Below are positions 35,314 through 44,917 of a DNA stretch of 64,000 nucleotides, piece after piece; position 1 is the first letter of the stretch, and each line of letters starts with the position of its first letter. A program made the translations under genes and the position numbers. The DNA comes from Clostridium chrysemydis. Its GTDB lineage: Bacteria; Bacillota; Clostridia; Clostridiales; Clostridiaceae. The notes beneath the pieces are model-generated. The model ran no database searches. It was given only the letters and a program-made list of their open reading frames with translations, and was not told the DNA's origin. Location of the stretch: positions 124,001 to 188,000 of the forward strand of contig NZ_JADEKP010000001.1 of assembly GCF_015234215.1 (NCBI RefSeq). Direction: 5' to 3'.

Positions 35314-38025
35314 ATGAAGAGCAAAAAGATAAAAGTATTAATTGCAATCGGTGCTATTGCAAGCACTATAGCGATTACACCAATAACTACAGCGAATGCA
35401 GATACTTTAAACATAAATGATGCTGCAAACACTTCAAAAGATAATGCTAAAATTACAGAGAAAACTAAGCAAGAAAATTTAGTAAAAGAAACTAAAAACC
35501 AAATGTTCAAAACGGAAAATACTATAGATTTAGCAAAAACAAATACAGATAAGGATACAGTGAAAAATGCTATCGATGAATTTGTTAAAGTTAAAATCTC
35601 AAAAGAATTAGTAGAACTTCAAAAATTTCAAAAAATAAATGAATATCAGTTTAATTCATTAACAGATTTAATTTCAAAATTACCAAAAGAAGAGCAAAAA
35701 GAAGTTATAAGGTATTTTAAAGATGAAATGACTAAATACTTTACAGTAAAAGATACGGTGAATGATAATTTAGAGACTAAAGTTAAAAATCTTTCAGTAA
35801 AAAATGTTTCAAAAGAAGAAAATAAAACTTCAGATAAAACAGAAGTAAAAACTGATTCTAATGAAGCCGTAAAAGTAGATAATAAAGCGTCAAATAATTC
35901 AGAAGTCAAACCGGTTGATAAAAATAAGGACAAGCAGGGTGAAGTAAGTCCAGAAACTAAACCAGAAGATAAGATTTCAGAAAAGGAAGAAGCAAAACAA
36001 AAAGATAAAGTTTCAGACAAAACAGAAGTAAAAATTGATTCAAAAGTTTCAGATAAAACTTCAGAAAAGCTAGAAGATACTACTGATAAAAAAGTGGACA
36101 CGCAAAAGGACAAACAAGGGGAAAAGTTACAGGATAAGCAAGAAGACAAGAAAGAAGATAAGAATTTAGAAAAGAAACAGGATTATAAGGAAATAAAGCC
36201 AGAAGTTAAACCGTCTGATAAGGAAATAGACAAGTCAAAGGTACAACCAAATGATAAAGGTGAAGCTAAAGAAGAAGGTAAGACTTCAGATAAGAAAGAG
36301 TCAAAACCAGAAGCTAAGCCAGAAAATAAACCAGAAGCTAAGCCAGAAAATAAACCAGAAGCTAAGCCTGAAATAAAACCAGAAACTAAGCCAGAAGAGA
36401 GGCCAGTAAAACTAGAAAACAAATTCCATTCTGCTATTCAAGAAAAGCTTTATCATTACTTACTAAATAGTGATAATAGAAAATCAATCTTTAAAGAGGC
36501 TGTAAGATTACATGATGGTAATGCTAGTAATACCTGTGTTTACTTTGCATCAGAAGCTCTTCGTAGAATAGGTGTTGATATTCCTAAATATATAGCTTAC
36601 ACAACTAAACTAGAAGAACAGTTAGTTAAAAGAAGCTGGGTTAAGACTAGTGACTTAGATTCATTAGAACCTGGTGATATTTGTTTTGCTGGAGAAGCTC
36701 ATACTTATGTGTTTATGGGGTGGGCAGATAGAGCTAAACATATTGCAGAAGTTGCGGACAACCAAGTTTATAGATTTGGTGATCATTATCATAACAGAGG
36801 ACTTTATACTGGATATGATGTAACACCTACAACTCACTACTATAAATATGTTCAAGGTGCTTTTGAAAAAGATGAGAACGTAAAAACAATAGTAAAAGGA
36901 ACGGTGTCTGTTGATTCATATTTAAATGTAAGAAGTGATGCTTCAACTTCAGCTAGAGTTTTAGGGAAATTATACGGAGGAGACTCTGTCAACATATTAG
37001 GAAAAGATGGCGAGTGGTATAAAATAGATTTTAATGGTGATGATGGATATGTTTTTGGAACATATATTAAAGATATAGAAAAGGTAATCCACAAAGAAGA
37101 GGCTAAGCCTGTAGTAGTCGTTAAACCTATAGAAAAGCCGTTAGATAAAGAAACTAAACCAAGTGATAGTAAGGAAACTGCAAAACCAGAGGTTAAACCA
37201 GAGGTTAAACCAGAGACTAAGCCTGAAACTAAGCCAGAAGTTAAACCTGAGGAAAAAGAAGAAACTAAACATATAAAAATAGAACATTCTGAAGGTAGAG
37301 TAGTTAATATATCTTCATACTTAAACGTAAGAAGTGATAATTCAACTAATAGTAGAATAGTTGGTTCTCTTAGAAATGGAAGTAAGGTTTCTGTAAAAGG
37401 GAAAGATGGAGATTTTTACAAAATCGACTTTAATGGAAGAGATGCTTATGTTTATGAAAAATATTTAAGTGTTAAGACTTGGACTGAAGATAAGGTTATA
37501 AAGGTTGTTCATATAGATTCTAAAGACGAAAACAAAAAGAATGATGACAAAAAAGAAGAAACTAAGAAACAAGAAGTAAAAACTTCATTAGTTGGTACTA
37601 TAAGAGTCCATACTTATCTAAATGTAAGAAATGATGCATCTACACATAGCAGAGTAATCGGAAGATTAAAAAATAATGATAAAGTAGATATAATTAAAAA
37701 GCATGGCTCTTTCTACGAAATTAAGTTTGATGGAAAGACTGGATATATCCATAAAGATTACGTAAGTGTTAGAACTATAACTGAAAACTCTTCTAAATCA
37801 GAAGATAGAAATGATAAGATTGAATCTAATAATAAAGTTGGAAGAGTAGTTAATGTAACTAGTAATTTAAGAGTTAGAGATGGAGCTTCAACTAGATATT
37901 TAGTTAAGGGATACTTAAGTCCAAACGCTACAGTTAAAGTAGTAGGCTCTAAAAACGGGTGGTATAAGATAGAGTATAATGGCGGGTACGGCTTTGTAAG
38001 TAGTGATTTTATAAAATTAATATAG
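35314..38025 (+). CDS. Secreted CHAP-like cell-wall protein with four SH3b domains
   Basis: 903 residues. The signal peptide ends near TTANADT. A helical region (about 45-165) is followed by a long Lys/Glu/Pro/Asp-rich linker of PEAKPENK-type repeats (about 170-365) and a CHAP/NlpC-P60-like domain (about 370-515, Cys in NTCVYFASEALRR, His in EAHTYVF). Four bacterial SH3 domains follow, at about 527-590, 663-725, 765-825 and 842-903, each with YLNVRSD or a variant and ending GYV. The fold suggests peptidoglycan cleavage or binding at the cell surface. The linker repeats are prone to length change. Confidence 0.85.
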   Translation: MKSKKIKVLIAIGAIASTIAITPITTANADTLNINDAANTSKDNAKITEKTKQENLVKETKNQMFKTENTIDLAKTNTDKDTVKNAIDEFVKVKISKELVELQKFQKINEYQFNSLTDLISKLPKEEQKEVIRYFKDEMTKYFTVKDTVNDNLETKVKNLSVKNVSKEENKTSDKTEVKTDSNEAVKVDNKASNNSEVKPVDKNKDKQGEVSPETKPEDKISEKEEAKQKDKVSDKTEVKIDSKVSDKTSEKLEDTTDKKVDTQKDKQGEKLQDKQEDKKEDKNLEKKQDYKEIKPEVKPSDKEIDKSKVQPNDKGEAKEEGKTSDKKESKPEAKPENKPEAKPENKPEAKPEIKPETKPEERPVKLENKFHSAIQEKLYHYLLNSDNRKSIFKEAVRLHDGNASNTCVYFASEALRRIGVDIPKYIAYTTKLEEQLVKRSWVKTSDLDSLEPGDICFAGEAHTYVFMGWADRAKHIAEVADNQVYRFGDHYHNRGLYTGYDVTPTTHYYKYVQGAFEKDENVKTIVKGTVSVDSYLNVRSDASTSARVLGKLYGGDSVNILGKDGEWYKIDFNGDDGYVFGTYIKDIEKVIHKEEAKPVVVVKPIEKPLDKETKPSDSKETAKPEVKPEVKPETKPETKPEVKPEEKEETKHIKIEHSEGRVVNISSYLNVRSDNSTNSRIVGSLRNGSKVSVKGKDGDFYKIDFNGRDAYVYEKYLSVKTWTEDKVIKVVHIDSKDENKKNDDKKEETKKQEVKTSLVGTIRVHTYLNVRNDASTHSRVIGRLKNNDKVDIIKKHGSFYEIKFDGKTGYIHKDYVSVRTITENSSKSEDRNDKIESNNKVGRVVNVTSNLRVRDGASTRYLVKGYLSPNATVKVVGSKNGWYKIEYNGGYGFVSSDFIKLI

Positions 38026-38037
38026 TAAGTATTATGT

Positions 38038-38074
38038 TAAGGTAGCTTATAATTATTTTAAGCTACCTTATTTT
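38038..38074. terminator. Bidirectional terminator
   Basis: A 12-bp stem TAAGGTAGCTTA (38038-38049) / TAAGCTACCTTA (38059-38070) between convergent genes. Confidence 0.88.
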
Positions 38075-38421
38075 AATTGAATCCAAGCTACGTTATTTAA
38101 TCTGCTTGGTGAGGTTTCGTTTATAGTACCATCAAACATAACAGTAAATTTCATTCCAGGCTCAATTTTTTTTATTTTGATTTTTTCTCCAGATGATGCG
38201 AATAAATCAATTCCTTCTGTATTTATTAAAGTCTTATTTCCTATTAGTTCGTGAGAGGAACTCGTATATCCTTTAGCAACTATATCCATAGTTTCAATAT
38301 TATTTTCAAGTACAACTAAATCTAAAGTTTCTATGCAGTTTGATCTTTCATCTTTTTCACAACCTATAAATAAAAAAGAAGAAAATATTATTAAAAATAA
38401 ATATAAAATCTTATGTTTCAT
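38068..38421 (-). CDS. Small lipoprotein, unknown
   Basis: 117 residues. The signal peptide ends in the lipobox FIGC (Cys about 21). The mature part is beta-rich with a KIKKIEPGMKFTVMFDG segment like small OB-fold or NEAT-sized lipoproteins, but no family is certain. ATG follows GGAGGTA. It is a single gene convergent with the SH3 protein and divergent from the alcohol dehydrogenase. Confidence 0.6.
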   Translation of the reverse strand: MKHKILYLFLIIFSSFLFIGCEKDERSNCIETLDLVVLENNIETMDIVAKGYTSSSHELIGNKTLINTEGIDLFASSGEKIKIKKIEPGMKFTVMFDGTINETSPSRLNNVAWIQLK

Positions 38422-38535
38422 AATAATACCTCCAAAAAAATTATTATAATATTATTATAAACTAATTGTAAATAATTTCCAAATGGTTTAGTATAAATAT
38501 TAACGAGAGAAATTAAATAAATAGAAACTAAAATA

Positions 38536-38602
38536 TGTACTAAATTAGTACATTGTACTTTGAGAGTACACCTTATGTTAATTAGTGTATCGAAATAGTA
38601 CA
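38536..38602 (+). promoter_or_regulatory. Three upstream activator sites (17-bp palindromes)
   Basis: TGTACTAAATTAGTACA (38536-38552), TGTACTTTGAGAGTACA (38554-38570) and TGTATCGAAATAGTACA (38586-38602) share TGTA-N9-TACA, with AGTACA on the right of each. They lie 75-140 bases before the -24/-12 promoter, the normal place for sigma-54 enhancer sites. The second one-and-a-half sites are separated by 18 and 32 bases. Confidence 0.85.
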
Positions 38603-38676
38603 CAGAAGAAAAAGATATAAATAGACTTTGTTAAAAAAATGACTATTTTAGACGTTTTCAAAAGAAAATTTTATTT

Positions 38677-38692
38677 TGGCACGCTATTTGCT
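38677..38692 (+). promoter_or_regulatory. Sigma-54 (-24/-12) promoter
   Basis: TGGCAC-N5-TTGCT, with GG and GC exactly ten bases apart. It is a full match to the SigL/RpoN consensus. It drives the alcohol dehydrogenase gene 60 bases downstream. Confidence 0.93.
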
Positions 38693-38751
38693 AAATATTA
38701 TAGGCGAGGGAAAAATTTTTGATTATATAAGTATATTAGGAGGAGAGAATT

Positions 38752-39918
38752 ATGGGAAGATTTACATTACCTAGAGATATCTATCATGGAAAAGGGTCTC
38801 TAGAAGTACTAAAAGGATTAGAGGGAAAGAAAGCAATGATTGTTATGGGCGGTGGCTCTATGAGAAGATTTGGTTTCTTACAAAAAATAGAAGATTATTT
38901 AAAAGAAGCTGGAATGGAAGTTGAAGTTTTTGATGGAGTAGAATCAGACCCTTCTGTAGAAACTGTTATGAGAGGCGCAGAAGCTATGAAAAAATTTAAT
39001 CCAGATTGGATAGTTGGACTTGGTGGAGGTTCACCAATAGATGCAGCTAAAGCTATGTGGATTTTCTACGAACATCCAGAATTTACTTTTGAGGAAGCAA
39101 TAGTACCATTTGGTTTACCTAAATTAAGAAATAAAGCTAAATTTATAGCTATAGCTTCAACTAGTGGAACAGCTACAGAGGTTACTGCATTTTCAGTTAT
39201 AACTGATTACAATGCTAAAATTAAGTATCCTTTAGCTGATTTTGAAATAACACCAGATATTGCAATAGTAGATCCAGAACTTGCAGAAACTATGCCACCT
39301 AAATTAGTTGCACATACTGGAATGGATGCTATGACTCATGCAATAGAAGCATATGTTTCAACTATAGCAGATAACTACACAGATCCATTAGCGTTACATG
39401 CAATTGAAATGGTTAGAGATTATATAAAACCTTCATTTGAAGGAGATATGGATGCAAGAGATGAAATGCATGATGCTCAATGTTTAGCAGGTATGGCATT
39501 TAGTAACGTATCTCTTGGAATAGTACATTCTATGGCTCACAAAATAGGGGGAGTATTCCACGTACCACACGGTTGTGCTAATGCTATATTACTTCCATCA
39601 GTAATTCAATATAACGCTAAAGAGTGCGGTGAAAAATATGCAAAAATAGCGAAGAGATTAAATCTTCAAGGGGAAACTACAGAAGAACTTGTAAATTCAT
39701 TAGTTAAATTAATAAGAGATTTAAATAATGAATTAAATATTCCAGCATCATTTAAAGAGTATGGAGTAGATGAAAAAGAGTTCGCTGAAAATGTTAAATT
39801 TATGGCTAAAAATGCAGTCCTAGATGCATGTACAGCTACAAACCCAAGAAAAATCGATGATGAAACTATGGAAAGATTATATAATTGCACATTTGTTGGA
39901 GAAGAAGTTGATTTTTAA
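38752..39918 (+). CDS. Iron-containing alcohol dehydrogenase
   Basis: A 388-residue group III alcohol dehydrogenase. The NAD(P)-binding GGGSPIDAAKAMW and metal-site sequence with GMDAMTHAIEAY, HSMAHKIGGVFHVPHG are complete, so it should be an active Fe2+ enzyme reducing aldehydes such as acetaldehyde or butyraldehyde. Cofactor choice is not settled. ATG follows TAGGAGGAGAG. The sigma-54 promoter with three enhancer sites indicates tight activation, probably by the regulator at 32907. It is followed by its own terminator and then the NfnAB genes, so supply of NADPH and its use may be linked. Confidence 0.94.
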   Translation: MGRFTLPRDIYHGKGSLEVLKGLEGKKAMIVMGGGSMRRFGFLQKIEDYLKEAGMEVEVFDGVESDPSVETVMRGAEAMKKFNPDWIVGLGGGSPIDAAKAMWIFYEHPEFTFEEAIVPFGLPKLRNKAKFIAIASTSGTATEVTAFSVITDYNAKIKYPLADFEITPDIAIVDPELAETMPPKLVAHTGMDAMTHAIEAYVSTIADNYTDPLALHAIEMVRDYIKPSFEGDMDARDEMHDAQCLAGMAFSNVSLGIVHSMAHKIGGVFHVPHGCANAILLPSVIQYNAKECGEKYAKIAKRLNLQGETTEELVNSLVKLIRDLNNELNIPASFKEYGVDEKEFAENVKFMAKNAVLDACTATNPRKIDDETMERLYNCTFVGEEVDF

Positions 39919-39956
39919 TAATTAATAAGATTGATTTAAGAGACTTCTAAATTAGT

Positions 39957-39988
39957 AAAGGCTCTCGCATTTATATACGGGAGCTTTT
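39957..39988 (+). terminator. Terminator of the alcohol dehydrogenase gene
   Basis: Stem AAAG-GCTCTCG / CGGGAGC-TTTT with one bulge and one wobble. Confidence 0.75.
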
Positions 39989-40028
39989 ATTAAGTACATA
40001 AAAGTTATGATAAAAAGGGGAGTTTACT

Positions 40029-40919
40029 ATGTATAAGATTTTAAAAAAAGAAAAATTAAACGATAATACGTTTCTTATGGATATAGAAGCAAAGAGAGTT
40101 AGTAAAAGCGCAAAGCCAGGTCAATTCATTATTATAAAAAATGATGAAAAGGGAGAGAGAATACCACTTACTATAGCTGATTTTGATAAAGAAAAAGGAA
40201 CTGTATCTATAGTTTTTCAAGTTGTAGGTAAAGGAACTAAGGATTTAGCGAGTTTTGAAGTAGGGGATAGTGTATCTGATTTTGTTGGACCACTTGGAAG
40301 ACCTTCTGAATTTGTATCTGAAAATATAGAAGATTTAAAGAAGAAAAAATTTCTATTTATAGCTGGTGGTGTTGGGGCAGCTCCTGTATATCCTCAGGTT
40401 AAATGGATGAAGGAACACGGAATTGATGTTGATGTAATTATTGGTGCAAGAAGCAAAGATATATTAATTTTAGAATCAGAAATGAAAGAAGTAGCAGGAA
40501 ATCTTTATATATCTACTGATGATGGTTCTTATGGATTTGACGGAAGAGTTACTGACCTTTTAAAGGACTTAGTAGATAATAAAGGTAAACACTACGATGA
40601 AGCTATAGTGATAGGTCCTATGATAATGATGAAGTTTATGTGTATGTTAACTAAAGAATTAAATATACCTACTATAGTAAGTTTAAATCCAATTATGGTT
40701 GATGGTACTGGTATGTGCGGTGCTTGTAGAGTTACAGTTGGAGATAAAATCCAATTTGCTTGCGTTGATGGGCCTGAGTTTGATGGTCACAAGATAGATT
40801 TTGATGAAGCTATGAGAAGACAAACTATGTATAAAACTGAAGAGGGAAGAAAAATCCTTAAAGAAAAAGAAGGAAATACTCATCACGGTGGTTGTGGACA
40901 TTGCGGAGGTGAAAAGTAA
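40029..40919 (+). CDS. nfnA: NfnA, small subunit of electron-bifurcating transhydrogenase
   Basis: 296 residues. A ferredoxin-reductase-like FAD domain (RIPLTIADFD, GPLGRPSEF), an NAD site (FIAGGVGAAPVYP), and a C-terminal [2Fe-2S] motif (DGTGMCGACRVTVGDKIQFACVDGPEFDG) match NfnA and the sulfide dehydrogenase beta subunit. With NfnB it couples reduced ferredoxin and NADH oxidation to NADP+ reduction. ATG follows AAGGGG. The stop overlaps the nfnB start. An extra Cys/His-rich tail (HHGGCGHCGG) may bind metal. Confidence 0.93.
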   Translation: MYKILKKEKLNDNTFLMDIEAKRVSKSAKPGQFIIIKNDEKGERIPLTIADFDKEKGTVSIVFQVVGKGTKDLASFEVGDSVSDFVGPLGRPSEFVSENIEDLKKKKFLFIAGGVGAAPVYPQVKWMKEHGIDVDVIIGARSKDILILESEMKEVAGNLYISTDDGSYGFDGRVTDLLKDLVDNKGKHYDEAIVIGPMIMMKFMCMLTKELNIPTIVSLNPIMVDGTGMCGACRVTVGDKIQFACVDGPEFDGHKIDFDEAMRRQTMYKTEEGRKILKEKEGNTHHGGCGHCGGEK

Positions 40920-42313
40920 TGGATATGAATGAGAGAATGGTTAGAGTACCAGTTAGAGAGCAAGACCCAAAGGTTCGTGCTACTAATTTTAAAGAAGTTT
41001 GCTTAGGATATAACGAAGAAGAGGCAATGAAAGACGCTAAAAGATGTCTTCAATGTAAAAAGCCAATGTGTAGACAAGGCTGCCCTGTATCAATTGATAT
41101 ACCAGGCTTTGTGAAGGAAGTTGCAGAAGGAAACTTTGAAGAAGCAGCTAAAATTATTGCAAAATATAGTGCACTTCCAGCTGTTTGTGGAAGAGTTTGT
41201 CCGCAAGAATCTCAATGTGAGGGAAAATGTGTTTTAGGAGTAAAGGGTGACTCTGTTTCTATAGGAAAGCTAGAAAGATTTGTAGCAGACTGGGGTAGAG
41301 AACACAATATAGATCTTTCAACTAAGGAAGAATCAAAGGGGAAAAAAGTTGCAGTTATAGGAAGTGGACCAGCTGGTCTTACTTGTGCTGGAGACTTAGC
41401 GAAACTTGGATACGATGTAACTATTTTTGAAGCGCTTCATGAAGCCGGAGGAGTTTTAGTTTATGGTATTCCAGAATTTAGACTTCCAAAGGAAACTGTA
41501 GTAAAAGGTGAGATTGAAAATATTAAAAAGCTTGGCGTAAAGATTGAGACTAACGTTATTATAGGAAGAACTATAACTATAGATGAGCTTTTAAATGAAG
41601 AAGGTTTTGATGCTGTATTTATAGGTTCTGGTGCTGGACTTCCTAGATTTATGGGAATAGAAGGAGAGAATGCTAATGGAGTATTTTCAGCTAACGAATA
41701 TTTAACTAGAGTAAATCTTATGAAAGCTTTTAAAGAAGATTATGAAACTCCAGTTAGAACGGGGAGTAAGGTAGCTGTAGTAGGAGGCGGAAATGTAGCT
41801 ATGGATGCAGCTAGAACAGCACTTAGACTTGGAGCTGAAACTCATATCGTATATAGAAGAAGTGAAGCTGAACTTCCAGCTAGAATAGAAGAAGTTCACC
41901 ACGCTAAAGAAGAGGGGATTATTTTTGATATTTTAACTAATCCTACAGAGATATTAACAGATGAAAACGGCTGGGTATCAGGAATGAAATGCGTAAAAAT
42001 GCAACTTGGTGAACCTGATGAGTCTGGAAGAAGAAAACCAGAAGTTATTAAAGGGTCTGAGTTTGTTATGGATGTAGATACAGTTATAATGTCTCTTGGA
42101 ACTTCACCAAACCCTCTTATTTCTTCAACTACAGAAGGGCTTGAAATAAATAAGAGAAAATGTATAGTTGCAGAAGATGAAACAGGTAAAACTTCAAGAA
42201 AAGGAGTTTATGCAGGGGGAGATGCTGTAACTGGAGCCGCAACTGTAATATTAGCTATGGGTGCAGGTAAAGATGCAGCTGCTGCTATAGATGAGTATTT
42301 AAGTAACTTATAG
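40919..42313 (+). CDS. nfnB: NfnB, large subunit of electron-bifurcating transhydrogenase
   Basis: 464 residues. N-terminal [4Fe-4S] cysteines (CLQCKKPMCRQGCP and CGRVCPQESQCEGKC), an FAD-binding GSGPAGLTCAGDLAKLG and an NADPH-binding GGGNVAMDAARTALRLG followed by YRR match NfnB and the glutamate-synthase-like family. Together with NfnA, whose stop codon overlaps its ATG by one base, it forms the complex that makes NADPH from ferredoxin and NADH. It is not a true glutamate synthase, as no large subunit is nearby. Terminator follows. Confidence 0.93.
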   Translation: MDMNERMVRVPVREQDPKVRATNFKEVCLGYNEEEAMKDAKRCLQCKKPMCRQGCPVSIDIPGFVKEVAEGNFEEAAKIIAKYSALPAVCGRVCPQESQCEGKCVLGVKGDSVSIGKLERFVADWGREHNIDLSTKEESKGKKVAVIGSGPAGLTCAGDLAKLGYDVTIFEALHEAGGVLVYGIPEFRLPKETVVKGEIENIKKLGVKIETNVIIGRTITIDELLNEEGFDAVFIGSGAGLPRFMGIEGENANGVFSANEYLTRVNLMKAFKEDYETPVRTGSKVAVVGGGNVAMDAARTALRLGAETHIVYRRSEAELPARIEEVHHAKEEGIIFDILTNPTEILTDENGWVSGMKCVKMQLGEPDESGRRKPEVIKGSEFVMDVDTVIMSLGTSPNPLISSTTEGLEINKRKCIVAEDETGKTSRKGVYAGGDAVTGAATVILAMGAGKDAAAAIDEYLSNL

Positions 42314-42335
42314 TTTTAAATAAAATCTTTTTAAA

Positions 42336-42369
42336 AATTAAAGGAACTCTTTTTAGAGTTCCTTTAATT
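42336..42369. terminator. Bidirectional terminator
   Basis: Perfect 15-bp stem AATTAAAGGAACTCT (42336-42350) / AGAGTTCCTTTAATT (42355-42369) between convergent genes. Confidence 0.9.
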
Positions 42370-42384
42370 ATAAAGATATATTGA

Positions 42385-42837
42385 TTATTTTAATTTTCCA
42401 TCTTCTATTAATCTATTAGCTACGTAAGCTGCAACTTCACCTGTTATTTTTATGCAGTGAGCTTTTCTTTCAGGTGAATTGAATTCTTTAAAGTCTTTTG
42501 TCATAACTCTACAGCATGTACTTTTATACATCTCACGGATATGATCGTGTAGAGCTTTTGATTCTTCAAACATTTTATCGTTCATAGGTTCTAAATGACT
42601 TCGTCCATAAACCATTCCAAGTGCCATTACTCCGCCACTAACTGCACCGCAAAGGCAGCCAGATTTACCTATTCCTACAGGAAATCCTGAAGCGAGTTTA
42701 GTTACATCATCTGAAAAAGGTTTCCCTAAAGCATCGTTAATAGTTTTAACAACAGCTTCTGAACAGAAGAATTCTCCTCTTTCAAAATAACCTTCTGCAA
42801 TTTTTCTGATTTCTTCTACTCTTTCTTTATTTGACAT
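42385..42837 (-). CDS. C_GCAxxG_C_C family redox protein
   Basis: 150 residues with the family's cysteine pattern: FFCSEAV, then SGCLCGAVSGGVMALG, then STCCRV. These proteins are thought to use the cysteines in redox or metal chemistry, often near oxidoreductases; here it is convergent with NfnAB. ATG is preceded by GGGAAAG, a modest site. Cytosolic. The exact role is unknown. Confidence 0.85.
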   Translation of the reverse strand: MSNKERVEEIRKIAEGYFERGEFFCSEAVVKTINDALGKPFSDDVTKLASGFPVGIGKSGCLCGAVSGGVMALGMVYGRSHLEPMNDKMFEESKALHDHIREMYKSTCCRVMTKDFKEFNSPERKAHCIKITGEVAAYVANRLIEDGKLK

Positions 42838-42991
42838 AAGTTATCTTTCCCTTCTAAGTAAAATAAGTTAAATTACAAATTCATTATACACTAAATCTAT
42901 GTTACTAAATTGTAAAAGGATGAATATTATCTTCCCTATTTAAAATATAATATTTATAATTAAACTTATGTTGTAGAAATGGAGGTAATAG

Positions 42992-44050
42992 ATGAAGAAA
43001 ATGATTAAAGTATTAATCTATGCAATTATTGTATTATTAGTTTTAGTATTAGGTTATGTTTGTTTTATGATAGTAACAGATTATAAACCAGAACCTATAG
43101 AAAAAGTTAATATAGAGAATAATAGAGAAAAAACGGTTAAATTAAATAAAGAATATACACTAACTACATTTAATATAGGTTATGCAGGAATGGATAAAAA
43201 CGTTGATTTCTTTATGGATGGCGGAAAGATGTCTAGGGCTATAAGTGAAGAAGCTGTTAAAGCTAATTTAAATGGGATAGAAAATATAATGAAAGATAAA
43301 AATTCTGATTTTTATTTTCTACAAGAAATAGATAAAAAGGCTAGTAGAAGTTTTAACGTAAATGAAGTAGAAAGTGTTAATAATAATTTTAAAGATTATA
43401 GCACTTCTTTTGCAAAGAATTTTGATGTTAAATGGGTTCCCCTTCCTATAACTCATCCTCACGGAAGAGTTTTAAGTGGAATAATGACATTATCTAAATA
43501 CTCTTTTAATAGTGCAGATAGATATGATTTACCAGGTAAAGAATCTTACTTTAGACAACTTGGTGATTTAGATAGATGTATGCTTGTAAATAGAGAAAAA
43601 TTAGAAAATGGAAAAGAATTTGTTTTAATTAATGTACATCTTTCAGCGTTTGATAAGGGTGGAAAGGTTAGAAAGGTACAACTTGCATTTATTAAAAAGT
43701 TCGTTTTAGAAGAATATAATAAAGGAAATTATGTTATTTTAGGTGGAGACTTTAATAACCAGCTTCCAGGAACTGATGCTTTTAATTTTAAAACTACAGA
43801 AGGTCTTCCAGATTGGATTCAAAAATTACCAGAAGATTTTACTCCTAAAGGATTTAGTATCTATTCAGATAAATTTACTCCAAGTAACAGAACAGTTGAA
43901 AAACCGTATGTTGATGGAGAAAATTTAAAATCAGTAATAGATGGATTCTTAGTTTCTGATAATATAAAGGTTAAAAGTATAAAAGGAAAAGACTATAATT
44001 TCGAATATAGCGATCACAACCCTACAACATTAACATTTGAATTAAAATAA
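42992..44050 (+). CDS. Membrane-anchored endonuclease/exonuclease/phosphatase-family protein
   Basis: 352 residues with an N-terminal hydrophobic anchor (about 5-28), then an EEP fold: TFNIGY, FLQEIDKKA, VNVHLSAFDKGG, GGDFNNQLPG, and a final YSDHNPTTL. The Asp, Glu, His and Asn residues expected for the metal-dependent phosphoesterase site are present. The catalytic domain is extracytoplasmic. Substrate unknown: a phospholipid, inositol phosphate or DNA are all possible in this family. ATG follows GGAGGT. Single gene. Confidence 0.85.
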   Translation: MKKMIKVLIYAIIVLLVLVLGYVCFMIVTDYKPEPIEKVNIENNREKTVKLNKEYTLTTFNIGYAGMDKNVDFFMDGGKMSRAISEEAVKANLNGIENIMKDKNSDFYFLQEIDKKASRSFNVNEVESVNNNFKDYSTSFAKNFDVKWVPLPITHPHGRVLSGIMTLSKYSFNSADRYDLPGKESYFRQLGDLDRCMLVNREKLENGKEFVLINVHLSAFDKGGKVRKVQLAFIKKFVLEEYNKGNYVILGGDFNNQLPGTDAFNFKTTEGLPDWIQKLPEDFTPKGFSIYSDKFTPSNRTVEKPYVDGENLKSVIDGFLVSDNIKVKSIKGKDYNFEYSDHNPTTLTFELK

Positions 44051-44055
44051 TTTTT

Positions 44056-44090
44056 AAACCTAACTATATTTTTGTAGTTAGGTTTTTCTT
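44056..44090 (+). terminator. Terminator of the EEP gene
   Basis: AAACCTAACTA (44056-44066) / TAGTTAGGTTT (44075-44085), then T-run. Confidence 0.88.
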
Positions 44091-44211
44091 TATAAAAATA
44101 TGTTATATAGAAATAGTTATTTAAAATTGTATGGAAGAAATGTAAATTTTTTAAAAGGTTAATAGAAAGGTAAAATCTTTATTTTAATATAAAAAGGAGG
44201 AGATGATTTTT

Positions 44212-44895
44212 ATGGAAAATAAATTAACATTAGTAGAAAAATTAGCATTATTAATAATGGATAGAGATAAATACGATTTAAATATTTTAGAAGATAGAAG
44301 AGTTAGAAGAAATATATTAGGGTGCATTATAACAGAGATGATAAATAAAAACGCTTTATATGTAAGTGATGGATTCTTAGAAGTTTATGATGGAAATGTA
44401 CCACTTAATAGATACGAAGAATATGTTAGTACTATAATAAGTGAAGATATTTTTGAAGTAGAAGAAGTTATTGAAGGGTTAGACCAAAAGACAGAATATA
44501 GCTTTATTATAGATAAATTAATAGATAATCTAAGAGATTATGAAGTTATAAAAGGAGGGGAAGAAAATTATCATTACGAAGTAAATAGAGACGTTATAGG
44601 TAGAATAATTAAAGGTATAGAAGAAAATCTAGATGTTTATAAAATAGTTAATAATGATGATTTAGCTTTAATGCTTTATTTTTACTACACAAAAATTGCA
44701 AAGTATTATTTAAGCAAAGATGAAGTTAAAAAATTAAAAGAAAAATTAGATAATTTTAAAGATGATAAAGTTTATAATTTTGTTTTAGAAGAAGGGATAG
44801 ATAGAGTTCCTAAAAAATATAGTACATCAGGAGACTCTAGAAAAAAATTAAATAAAGGGGATATAATAGCTTTTTCAAGTGAATTATTCTTTTAA
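44212..44895 (+). CDS. Cytosolic hypothetical protein, possibly GPP34-like
   Basis: About 227 residues, helical, soluble. The opening LTLVEKLALLIMDRDKYD and the overall helical pattern resemble bacterial GPP34 (Golgi phosphoprotein 3-like) domains, but similarity is low. ATG 44212 is preferred, since AGGAGG at 44195-44200 is too near ATG 44203. It may share an operon with the lipoprotein that begins 22 bases after its stop. Confidence 0.5.
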   Translation: MENKLTLVEKLALLIMDRDKYDLNILEDRRVRRNILGCIITEMINKNALYVSDGFLEVYDGNVPLNRYEEYVSTIISEDIFEVEEVIEGLDQKTEYSFIIDKLIDNLRDYEVIKGGEENYHYEVNRDVIGRIIKGIEENLDVYKIVNNDDLALMLYFYYTKIAKYYLSKDEVKKLKEKLDNFKDDKVYNFVLEEGIDRVPKKYSTSGDSRKKLNKGDIIAFSSELFF

Positions 44896-44917
44896 TAAAG
44901 TGTTTAGGTGATTATAT

